A stretch of DNA of 64,000 nt from Chloroflexota bacterium (GTDB lineage: Bacteria; Chloroflexota; Anaerolineae; J036; Brachytrichaceae): positions 1 to 64,000 of the forward strand of contig JANXLU010000087.1 of NCBI GenBank assembly GCA_025354985.1, written 5' to 3'. The position numbers and the translations under genes are program-made. This document shows positions 30,227-39,048 of this stretch, in pieces. Within the stretch, counting starts at the first letter, position 1, and every line of letters begins with the position of its first letter. The notes under the pieces were generated by a model that did not search any database, was not told the origin of the DNA, and was given only the letters and a program-made list of their open reading frames with translations.

Positions 30227-30426
30227 GTGAGCAATATTTCAGAACCAAAAGGCTACGTGACCAGTGATTACCTGCGGATGCCGTAACAACCAAGACGATC
30301 TCTTCTGAAGAATTTGCAAGAATTCATCAAAGCCTGTTGCGATCTGACAGCAAGGGCGAATTCTTTGCAACCGTCACGGGTATTACGATCTCGGGTCGCA
30401 AGCCGGAGCATGCCGGGATCGGTTAG
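30227..30426 (+). pseudogene. Remnant of a class I SAM-dependent methyltransferase (N- and C-termini only)
   Basis: VSNISEPKGYVTSDYLRMP* then, one frame over, ISSEEFARIHQSLLRSDSKGEFFATVTGITISGRKP...*; the catalytic core is missing. Confidence 0.45.
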
Positions 30427-30477
30427 GTGTGCCGGCATTAGTTGCATTGGACGTGAACACAGGTACACTTAACCTAA

Positions 30478-31341
30478 ATGAAAGGTATTTTGCTGGCCGG
30501 CGGTAAAGGAACCCGGCTATATCCCATCACCACATCGATCTCAAAGCAAATTCTTCCGGTATTTAACAAGCCAATGATCTATTACCCGATGTCGGTGCTG
30601 ATGCTCGCCGGTATTCGTGACATTTTGATTATTTCCTCGCCAGAACACATTGGGCTGTATCGCGACTTGTTTGGCGATGGCACCATGCTGGGTCTCAGGC
30701 TGAATTATGCGGTTCAACCTGAACCAAAAGGTGTCGCCCAGGCGTTAACCATCGGGGCGGATTTTATTGGTTCCGATCCTTCGGCCCTTATTTTTGGTGA
30801 CAACTTTTTGTATGGTCACGGGTTGTCCGAGTTGATTGTGCGCGCCGGCAAACTCACGGATGGCGCGCTTGTATTTGCCTATCGGGTGCTAGACGCCCGA
30901 CCCTACGGCGTGGTGGAATTTGACAAGGACATGAATGCCCTGAGCATAGAGGAAAAGCCACAAAAACCGAAGAGCAACTACGCCGTGACTGGTCTATATT
31001 TCTATGACAAACACGTGGTTGAGATTGCCCGTGCGCTAAAACCTTCCGCACGCGGGGAGTATGAGATTACGCATGTAAACGCGGAATATCTGGCTCGCAA
31101 AAAACTCAAGGTCGAAATTTTGGGACGTGGATTCTCGTGGCTGGACATGGGCACTCATGAGAGCCTGCTGGAAGCATCCAATTTTGTGCAAACCATTGAA
31201 CATCGTCAGGGCCTTATGGTTGCCTGTCTTGAGGAAATTGCATTTAATCAGGGTTGGATTACCCGGGATCAACTGCTGAAATCGGCTTCCATAAGCCGCG
31301 ACAATGAATATTGCCGGTATCTGAGCGATTTGGCCGCATAG
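30478..31341 (+). CDS. rfbA: Glucose-1-phosphate thymidylyltransferase
   Basis: [67 protein letters not shown]. Confidence 0.97.
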   Translation: MKGILLAGGKGTRLYPITTSISKQILPVFNKPMIYYPMSVLMLAGIRDILIISSPEHIGLYRDLFGDGTMLGLRLNYAVQPEPKGVAQALTIGADFIGSDPSALIFGDNFLYGHGLSELIVRAGKLTDGALVFAYRVLDARPYGVVEFDKDMNALSIEEKPQKPKSNYAVTGLYFYDKHVVEIARALKPSARGEYEITHVNAEYLARKKLKVEILGRGFSWLDMGTHESLLEASNFVQTIEHRQGLMVACLEEIAFNQGWITRDQLLKSASISRDNEYCRYLSDLAA

Positions 31342-31342
31342 G

Positions 31343-33577
31343 TCACCGCGCAACCAAAGGGACAAAGGCGCGGGGCTGGGGTGGACCTGCTGCAACGGTT
31401 GCTTTCCACTGGTTTAAGAGCTGCAGCAAGGCGGCCGGTGAGGAACTCGGGGGTAAATTTCCAGCCTGATCCCGCTCATTAATACCGTGACAATTGGTGC
31501 ACATACGCACCTCGCCCGGCTGGAATGAAACCCAGTATCGTTCTCTAACGACAGCCGTCCCGGCACCGTCAGTGAGCTGCCAGGACAGCGCACGCTGCGC
31601 CGGGACAAATGCCGCGACCGAGCCATCAACTGAAACTGCGACGCTGCCGGCTGGCGCTCCACCACCCGTGCCGTTTGCACCCAGCGCGGCCGGGTCATGC
31701 AACACTTGGGCCAGTACGCGGCGACCGAATTTCGAAGCTGAAGATCCCGCGTCGAGCCCGCGAATCAAATCGGCTTGAAATAACTGTAGACGTGCCACGT
31801 CATAGACCTTTCCGGGGCTGCCTATGGTTTGAACCCCACCCGGAACCCGCAGGTTGAACGGTTGTTGTTTGTCAAAATCATCGCGCTGTGTCACATTGCG
31901 CGTGATCAGAACCGCAAGATTTTTCTGCCGCAACCAGGATTGAAAATCGCCTCGATTAACACCAGCTTGTACAAACATCTGCTGCTCCGGCGTCGCCGCG
32001 ATGGGCGGTGCGATTACCACCGGGCGTGGGCGTGCGCGCACCTCGACAGGCTGCAGCTCCCAAAGGGGCCCGGAGTAACTAATTAAGGTGTCAGGGTCCC
32101 ACCAACTTACTGTTTTGGCAATTCCAGGAGTCAATGATTGATCCGGCACCCAAAATCCCGAGTTCAACTTTAGGGTCTTTACGCGATAGTCGTAACGTGA
32201 CAATGGCTGGCTGCTTGTGCCAACATTTGCATCCTCACGCGTGGTGTTCGCGTGAACGGCCACGAGCGTACCATCGCTCAACGGCGAAGGGTCACGATAG
32301 AACCCGGTGTGAGCAACGGTTGGTGTGGTGGCCACATTCGCCGTGGCCGGATTCGTCACATACGATACTTTGACCACATCAGCATCGGTTCCAGGTGGAA
32401 CGCTCATGCTAATAATCATTCCAGAGGCGTGGGTTTGAAACTCCGGTGCATCAACGCCAAAGTAGACGCCAGGATGCGACGGGTCCTCCTTTATTTGAAG
32501 CATATTGCGAATGGCGTTTGGATTTGCGCGGGAGAGCTGACCAAAATAGTCATAAACATTTGGATCATCTTTTATGGAGGCCGGTATATAAGCCTGCAAT
32601 TCATGGCGTCCCAAATGCCCCAGCGTTTCGCTGGCCGTGCCATCCTCGTTAATCGTCCAGGGAAAGAACTGATTGAACGAGTGGCCATAGAGATTTGTGC
32701 CGGCCAGCAGGTCTGTTCGCGACGAGCGCGGTTCCGGATAGACCTCTGTGTTGAGCTTTAGGGCAGCGGCACCAACGTCTTCGCTGGCATAGTTGAACGT
32801 GCAATAACTGCATGGACCACCGTGTTCGGCGTCGGTATCAGCCTGTTGATCGCGCTGCAGGTGATCCCACTGGCTGAAGACGACCCTACCAAAACTATCC
32901 ACGATTGGCGTGAAGTTTCCAGACGGAGCATGGTTCAATAATGCAAGTCCGCCAGTGCCCGGATTTAGCTTCCACAAGCCGGTCACGGTGGGCTGTTCTT
33001 CATATTCGTCCAGCTGCGGATACAAATGTTCAGAACCATCTCGTGGACGGTCGCTTGTAAAAATGATCTGATCGTCCGACGCATATATGGGCGACACATT
33101 GTTGTGCCCAACCGGCTGCCCATTCACCCGGGCAATTGCAACGGTGTCAGTGTTGCCAAGCCCGCTGATCTCGTAGATCTGAAAGAAATATGCTTGATCT
33201 TGATATTGAGCGGTCGGTGCACCAACAACCATGCTAAAAAGCGCCTTGGTTCCGCTCCAGTGGACGGATGGGTCACGGACTGCAATCGCGGAAGCGCCCT
33301 GCAACCCCGACGTGCCGTAACCGGCCGCGGCCGTCAAATTTTTTAGACTGCCGTCCGCATAGCGGATATACAGATCGCCACCGCGACCAACGCTGGCAAG
33401 CGAGCCCCGATGATTGCCAAAAACCGAACCAATGGTCGTGAAGTCCCCCGGAATTGGCACCTGGGTAACAAATAAGATTGGATTAGTAGGCAGGCCAGTC
33501 ACATTGGGCAAAATAGGCTGCCCTACAGACCCAACGATTACAAGCGCCACAAACCCACGAAGCGATGATAACCTCAT
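31343..33577 (-). CDS. Secreted hydrazine-synthase-alpha-like (HzsA-like) beta-propeller c-type cytochrome
   Basis: GGDLYIRYADGSLKNLT; IIFTSDRPRDGSEHLYPQLDEY; C-terminal haem site RMCTNCHGIN (CxxCH); signal peptide. Confidence 0.7.
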   Translation of the reverse strand: MRLSSLRGFVALVIVGSVGQPILPNVTGLPTNPILFVTQVPIPGDFTTIGSVFGNHRGSLASVGRGGDLYIRYADGSLKNLTAAAGYGTSGLQGASAIAVRDPSVHWSGTKALFSMVVGAPTAQYQDQAYFFQIYEISGLGNTDTVAIARVNGQPVGHNNVSPIYASDDQIIFTSDRPRDGSEHLYPQLDEYEEQPTVTGLWKLNPGTGGLALLNHAPSGNFTPIVDSFGRVVFSQWDHLQRDQQADTDAEHGGPCSYCTFNYASEDVGAAALKLNTEVYPEPRSSRTDLLAGTNLYGHSFNQFFPWTINEDGTASETLGHLGRHELQAYIPASIKDDPNVYDYFGQLSRANPNAIRNMLQIKEDPSHPGVYFGVDAPEFQTHASGMIISMSVPPGTDADVVKVSYVTNPATANVATTPTVAHTGFYRDPSPLSDGTLVAVHANTTREDANVGTSSQPLSRYDYRVKTLKLNSGFWVPDQSLTPGIAKTVSWWDPDTLISYSGPLWELQPVEVRARPRPVVIAPPIAATPEQQMFVQAGVNRGDFQSWLRQKNLAVLITRNVTQRDDFDKQQPFNLRVPGGVQTIGSPGKVYDVARLQLFQADLIRGLDAGSSASKFGRRVLAQVLHDPAALGANGTGGGAPAGSVAVSVDGSVAAFVPAQRALSWQLTDGAGTAVVRERYWVSFQPGEVRMCTNCHGINERDQAGNLPPSSSPAALLQLLNQWKATVAAGPPQPRAFVPLVAR

Positions 33578-33602
33578 TGTTTGCTATAGTATTGCGAACA
33601 AT
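33576..33602. promoter_or_regulatory. Candidate operator palindrome over the start of the HzsA-like gene
   Basis: ATTGTTTGC-N9-GCGAACAAT, 8/9 symmetric positions, overlapping the start codon and an AT-rich -10-like segment. Confidence 0.35.
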
Positions 33603-33698
33603 GAGAGAACGCAAACCAAGCATGCGCGCATCCTCCGAGCTTCTCAGCGGAGTCAAATAATCACGAGCTTTCGCGCGTGAACTGTCGCCAAAAAGGCG

Positions 33699-35066
33699 TC
33701 AGCTGGGTTTGTATTGAAAAGTATCGATTGTGGACCGAAATCGTCGCCACATCAGAAACGCCATTACCGGCGTCAGCACGGCGAAAACTGTCCAAACCGT
33801 TACGAGCGCACCACCTACAAGGTTCAACAGAAGTGCCGCCGTCAGCACGATAATCCACAGGCCGCCACCAAAGATGATGAGCGGTGTGCTCGTGTTACCA
33901 GTACCCCGCAGTCCGCCGGCCTGCACGAAGAGAATCGCCAGGGCGGGCATGCTAAGCGCCTGAACCCGGGTGGAGTTGGTTCCCGCCTCAATCACGGCCG
34001 GATCAGACGTGAACGCCGCCAAAATGACTGGAGCGAGAACAAATAGTATCGCCCCGAAACCGCTCATCCAGATCAGCGCCCATTCCATCGCGATCCGGGT
34101 TGCGGCTGCACCATCGCGAATATTGCGAGCGCCGACCGCCTGACCAACCAGCGCCGTGGCGGCGATAGAAAATCCGAACCCGGGTAAGAATGCGAGCGAA
34201 AGCGCGTTAAATGAAATTCGCATCGCCGCCAACACCACGGTGCCAAGCTGACCCAGCACAACCGTAAGCACAAAAAAGGCGCCTGCCACCAAAATTTGTT
34301 CAAGGGCGGCCGGAATGCCAATCGCCATGACCGTGCGCGCAATGGCCACATCGGGACGCCAGGCACCCCGCCCCCGAATACTGATGCCACCGCGCCCGCG
34401 CCAGAGAACGGTCAGCAACACGGCGAGTGCAATGCCACGCGCAATAAACGTGGCCCAGGCACTCCCGACCGGACCAAGTTCCGGTAACCCGAGCCTGCCA
34501 TAGATCAATCCGTAAGCCAATGGAATGTTGATCACATTTGCGATCGTTGTGGTTATGAGAGGCGTGCGCGAATCACCGGCGCCGCGCAACACGCCGCCCC
34601 CAATAAACAACCCCACCAAAACAACCACCGTGCCCATGGTGACGTGCATATAGCCCAGAGCTATATCGGCCGCCGCTGGCTCAAGACCAAACAGGCGGAC
34701 CAATGGCGATGCACCAATATATCCGGCGATGGCCAAAGGTATCGAAACAAGCGCGCTCCAAACCAGGGATTGGCGGGCAAGATTGCTGGCGCGCGTCATG
34801 TCTTTGGCGCCATACGCCTGTGCCACCAGCACGGAAGCGCCGATTGCCAGCGCAGACAACGCAGACAACAAAAATTGCATCATTTGCACCGCGACTCCCA
34901 CACCAGCGAGTGCAATTGCGCTGTAGGCCAGCTGCGACACCAGCCACGTATCAACGACACCCAGCAATGTTTCCAAAAAGTTTTCGGCAATAACAGGCCA
35001 GGCCAAAGAAAATACCCGGCGACGGAGGCCGGGTGAGGGTTGCGGTGTTGAATTTGCGATGTTCAC
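33699..35066 (-). CDS. MATE family efflux transporter
   Basis: 455 aa, 12 TM; FSLAWPVIAENFLETLLGVVDTWLVSQLAYSAIALAGVG. Confidence 0.9.
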   Translation of the reverse strand: MNIANSTPQPSPGLRRRVFSLAWPVIAENFLETLLGVVDTWLVSQLAYSAIALAGVGVAVQMMQFLLSALSALAIGASVLVAQAYGAKDMTRASNLARQSLVWSALVSIPLAIAGYIGASPLVRLFGLEPAAADIALGYMHVTMGTVVVLVGLFIGGGVLRGAGDSRTPLITTTIANVINIPLAYGLIYGRLGLPELGPVGSAWATFIARGIALAVLLTVLWRGRGGISIRGRGAWRPDVAIARTVMAIGIPAALEQILVAGAFFVLTVVLGQLGTVVLAAMRISFNALSLAFLPGFGFSIAATALVGQAVGARNIRDGAAATRIAMEWALIWMSGFGAILFVLAPVILAAFTSDPAVIEAGTNSTRVQALSMPALAILFVQAGGLRGTGNTSTPLIIFGGGLWIIVLTAALLLNLVGGALVTVWTVFAVLTPVMAFLMWRRFRSTIDTFQYKPS

Positions 35067-35095
35067 GGCGGCGAATGATATCCGCTCGTGATGAT

Positions 35096-35710
35096 TTAGG
35101 GCTGAGACGCGCGGACTTTGTCGACGGCTTCCTTGATTACCTCATAGGGTTGCGCACCGCTGATCAAATACCGATTGTTGATCACGATGGCAGGCACGCC
35201 GTTTAGGCCGTAGTCCCGAGCCTGGTCAACGTCTGCAGTTACGAGCTCGTCCAGATCAACGCGCTCAAGCGCCTGCATGAATTCATCTTGATTTAGACCG
35301 GCCTCCACCGCGAGACCAGAGAGCATGACCAAGTCATCGATGCGAGCGGCGTCATGCCACATGGCCCGCAGTACGCGGGCGTGATATTGCTCGCCTCGCC
35401 CGGCCTCTTCGGCATACTTTGCCCCCACAAGCGCCGGACGCGAGTTTTGACCGCTGGGGCCGGAGTTTATGACCAGTCCATACTGCTGAAGAGCAACGGC
35501 GTTAAACCGCGGGCGACTGGCCTCAATCCGTTTCTTATATTCCTCCGGCATCGGCGGCGAGCCTGCCGGTCGCAATTCATAGGATCGCCATCGAATGCTT
35601 ACATCGTGGCCAAAATTCAGCTGGAGCTTCTCCAAACTGGAGGAGACAAGATAACACCACGGTCAGACAAAGTCCGACCAGACATCAATGTGAACCGACT
35701 TCGTGCTCAT
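35096..35710 (-). CDS. DsbA/FrnE-family oxidoreductase, candidate selenoprotein (UPWC active site; TGA at 35663-35665)
   Basis: Reverse-strand reading from ATG at 35708-35710: MSTKSVHIDVWSDFV[TGA]PWCYLVSSSLEKLQLNFGHDVSIRWRSYELRP...; the TGA replaces the first Cys of the family CPWC motif. ORF track begins only after the TGA (35635). Confidence 0.75.
35627..35645 (-). promoter_or_regulatory. Candidate bacterial SECIS hairpin downstream of the in-frame TGA
   Basis: CTCCA-GTT-TGGAG, extendable through one C.A mismatch to CT/AG; apical loop begins with G and lies 25 nt after the TGA. Confidence 0.5.
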
Positions 35711-35741
35711 AGAGACTAATTGTAAACACTACTGGGAAGGG

Positions 35742-37076
35742 TTACGAAACGGGTGACCGCGCCTTGTGAATCTCATCGCCCAGCTTGCCCAAAATGCCAC
35801 GCCGCTCGCAATACATAATTAGCTCTATTACCTTGGCGGACTTGGTATCACCGGCAATATCCTCAAAATCCAAACCCATCGCAAAGCAAAGTGCTTTGAT
35901 TTCGGACATCGAGAAGCTGGTCGCGAGCTCATCTCGCAGGATAAAGCGATCTTGCGACGCAACAGGCGTATGCTCCGCCGTGGCACGCTGAACACCCGCG
36001 ATTGCATTGGCGAGTGAGGTGCTGATCGTGATGGTCGTATTGTTGACTGTTTGAATGATTGTATTACTCGAACCAGCGATCTGAACAACGCCGACACCGC
36101 CGCTCACGCTCTGAGAGGTTGCAGCAGCCGCAGCGGCAAGCGTGGTCACAACATCGTTGGCATCCGGAATGTCAACATCCTTGGCGTAGCCCGCACCCGC
36201 ATGCACGAGGGCAATCGGAAAATTTTGACCGGAGATTTTGTAGTCCGGGTTCTGGCCGTTCGGTGAATGCTCCTTGTTAACGCGCTTGTTCACGGTCTCA
36301 TCGAGGTAGGTGGCCAGCCCAAGCACGCCAACTGCAGTTTCCCGGGTATTCAACTGCAGCGTGTGAGCGTGTCCAATCAGTGCCTGAATCACATAATAGG
36401 TAAAGACGCTCATACTGCCATCCAGCAAAACCCAGGATTTCTCTTCACCTTGAGACGAACTTATGACCGTTCGACCGTGCATCAGTGACAAACTTTCCGC
36501 CACGCCTTTGGCTCCCTTAAGTTCTACATCGTTCGTGGAAATGGCCTTGGAATCAGGCGCCAGAAAGCCATCAATAGGTGCAGCGGCAGAACGGATGATC
36601 GGGACGTTCTTGGCAAGCGCGCCGATTCCACCCGCCCGGCAGCAATCCAGCAGCACCAGCAGCCGCTGTGGGTTGAGCGCATTGATCCCGTCGGAAAAAT
36701 CAACAGCGGCAAGCGATGTGGCGCGCAGCGACACAGCGTCGACGTCATAGGGAATCAAATAGTATCCCGCCTCATCGCGGTGGCCGTGACCGGTGTAGTA
36801 GACAACGGCCGTCGCATTGCCACTCACATCTGCATTCAACTTGTCGCGCAGCCAACCAAGCGCACCCAGAATATTGGCGCGTGTAGCGTTCATGCCGCTT
36901 ACGATCTTGATATTTTCCGCCGGGTAACAGCAGTGTTCCGGGCTGGCAAGCACGCCTGCAAAAGCGTCTACATCGCGCTTGACCGCAGGCAGTTTTAGGT
37001 CATTTACGAGGCTGTCATCGACGCAGATGAGCAAGGCGTAGCCGTGGTTAAAAACTGGTGGGGTTGGATTTGGCAT
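35742..37076 (-). CDS. Caspase-like (C14) protease with C-terminal effector-associated domain (EAD7-like)
   Basis: YYTGHGHRDEAGYYLIPYD (His) and LLVLLDCCRAGG (Cys); C-terminal ELATSFSMSEIKALCFAMGLDFEDIAGDTKSAKVIELIMYCERRGILGKL. Confidence 0.85.
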   Translation of the reverse strand: MPNPTPPVFNHGYALLICVDDSLVNDLKLPAVKRDVDAFAGVLASPEHCCYPAENIKIVSGMNATRANILGALGWLRDKLNADVSGNATAVVYYTGHGHRDEAGYYLIPYDVDAVSLRATSLAAVDFSDGINALNPQRLLVLLDCCRAGGIGALAKNVPIIRSAAAPIDGFLAPDSKAISTNDVELKGAKGVAESLSLMHGRTVISSSQGEEKSWVLLDGSMSVFTYYVIQALIGHAHTLQLNTRETAVGVLGLATYLDETVNKRVNKEHSPNGQNPDYKISGQNFPIALVHAGAGYAKDVDIPDANDVVTTLAAAAAATSQSVSGGVGVVQIAGSSNTIIQTVNNTTITISTSLANAIAGVQRATAEHTPVASQDRFILRDELATSFSMSEIKALCFAMGLDFEDIAGDTKSAKVIELIMYCERRGILGKLGDEIHKARSPVS

Positions 37077-37124
37077 GATGAACGATTCATTCCAGCAACA
37101 CCAGTAGTTTATGCCAAAACGCGC

Positions 37125-38978
37125 CTATTCCACTGTTACGCTCTTTGCCAAATTGCGGGGTTGATCCACATCGCAGCCTCTGCGGACCGCCATTTCATAG
37201 GCCAGCCGTTGCATCGGAATAGCGGTGATAACCGGAGACAACAACGGGTGAGTGACCGGGACATACATCACGCGGTCGGCGCGCTTTGCAATTTCGGTGT
37301 CGCCCTCGGTTGCGACTGCAATTACCTTACCCCCGCGCGCCTTGACCTGCTCCACCTGTGACAGCATTTTTTCATAAACCGCGTCCTTAATGCAAATACA
37401 CACGACCGGCATTCGCTCATCGATGAGCGCGATTGGACCGTGTTTCATCTCGCCGGCCGGGTATCCTTCCGCGTGAATGTAGCTGACTTCCTTGAGCTTT
37501 AAGGCGCCTTCCAAGGCAATAGGGTAGTTGATGCCACGGCCGAGAAATAGGAAGTGTTCGCGGTCATGAAACTCGGAGGCGAGCTCGGCATAAATACTAT
37601 TCTTGTCCAGTACTTGACTCATGAGCGACGGCAAATGGGACAGTTGTTGGGCAAGGGCGAAGCTGGCGCCAGAGTGACCGTCGCGTGCTTGGGCAAGCGC
37701 GCACGCAAGCAGGTACTGATCCACGATACTAGCCAGAAAGGTCTTCGTGCTGCACACGCCGATCTCGGGTCCTGCACGCATCGCAATGGTGCCATCACTC
37801 ACGCGCTGCGCCTGGGACCCTATGTTGTTCACGATGCTCCAGATTCGTGCGCCCTTTTCGCGACCCTCGGCCATTGCGGCCAGCGTGTCCGCCGTTTCGC
37901 CGGATTGCGTAATACCCAGCACCGCATGAGTGGATTGAATCAATGGATCACGATAGCGTAATTCACTGCCATGTTCCACTTCAACCGGAATACGCGCAAT
38001 ACCCTCGATCAGAAACTTGCCCACCATTGCCGAATACAGGCTGGTTCCACACGCCGCTGTGAATATCTTTGAAGGTAGCAAACCGCCGTTCAGCGGATTC
38101 AAGGCATCCAGCATCACCCGCCCGGTGGCAAAGTCGACCCGTCCACGGATGGTGTCGGTAATTGCGCGGGCCTGCTCGAATATTTCCTTTTGCATGAAGT
38201 GGCGATACTCGCCCTTCTCGGCGCTGACCATGTCATAAGGTATGTTTGTGACCGTTTTGGAAACCTCGCCGCCGTTGATCGTTCGCACCCGAAAGCCCGA
38301 CCGCTGAATTACCGCCACTTCTTGATTTTCAAGAAATGCGATCCGCCGGGTGTGCTCCAATATGCCGGGGATATCTGAGGCTAGAAACATTTCGCCGGCG
38401 CCAATACCGACTACAACGCCCCCGGCGTTGCCAATACGACAGGCGATGATCTTATCGGGTTCATCCAGGCTGAGCAACACAATGGCCTGCGAGCCACGGA
38501 GTCGCGCAAATGTAGCATGCGCAGCCCGCTCAAATAACATTCCGGCGGTCATGTAACCCGCCACCAGATGAACAATTACCTCGGTGTCGGTCTCGCTGGT
38601 AAATACTGCACCGGTCGCCAGGAGCTCATGGCGCAAATCGATTGCGTTTTCAACAATGCCATTGTGAACAACCGCCACGCGACCATTCATGCTGACGTGA
38701 GGGTGTGCATTGGCCTCGGTCACTCCGCCATGTGTGGCCCATCGGGTGTGCCCCATGCCGATCGAGTAGCCGCGCGCGTCCGCATCATCCCATTCAACCG
38801 AATGCAGTTTGCGTTCGAGATTAACCAGCTTGCCCGTCGCGCGTTCCGTTAGCAGCCGATCAACGCCCAGCAAAGCCACGCCGGCCGAGTCATAACCACG
38901 GTATTCCAATTTACGCAATCCACCGATCACGATATCAGTGGCGTGTTGCGGACCAATGTAACCAACGATTCCACACAT
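37125..38978 (-). CDS. glmS: Glutamine--fructose-6-phosphate aminotransferase (isomerizing)
   Basis: MCGIVGYIGPQHA; GMGHTRWATHGGVTEANAHPH; two SIS domains; C-terminal DVDQPRNLAKSVTVE. Confidence 0.98.
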   Translation of the reverse strand: MCGIVGYIGPQHATDIVIGGLRKLEYRGYDSAGVALLGVDRLLTERATGKLVNLERKLHSVEWDDADARGYSIGMGHTRWATHGGVTEANAHPHVSMNGRVAVVHNGIVENAIDLRHELLATGAVFTSETDTEVIVHLVAGYMTAGMLFERAAHATFARLRGSQAIVLLSLDEPDKIIACRIGNAGGVVVGIGAGEMFLASDIPGILEHTRRIAFLENQEVAVIQRSGFRVRTINGGEVSKTVTNIPYDMVSAEKGEYRHFMQKEIFEQARAITDTIRGRVDFATGRVMLDALNPLNGGLLPSKIFTAACGTSLYSAMVGKFLIEGIARIPVEVEHGSELRYRDPLIQSTHAVLGITQSGETADTLAAMAEGREKGARIWSIVNNIGSQAQRVSDGTIAMRAGPEIGVCSTKTFLASIVDQYLLACALAQARDGHSGASFALAQQLSHLPSLMSQVLDKNSIYAELASEFHDREHFLFLGRGINYPIALEGALKLKEVSYIHAEGYPAGEMKHGPIALIDERMPVVCICIKDAVYEKMLSQVEQVKARGGKVIAVATEGDTEIAKRADRVMYVPVTHPLLSPVITAIPMQRLAYEMAVRRGCDVDQPRNLAKSVTVE

Positions 38979-38988
38979 CAGGTAAAGC

Positions 38989-39027
38989 GGAAGGCGCCAT
39001 CACCGTTGCATAGTGATGGCGCCTTCC
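38989..39027 (-). terminator. Perfect 15-bp hairpin between the SH3/GH gene and glmS (terminator or leader structure)
   Basis: GGAAGGCGCCATCAC / GTGATGGCGCCTTCC with 9-nt loop; no strong T tract. Confidence 0.6.
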
Positions 39028-39048
39028 ATTAAGCAATCAGAACAGGTG

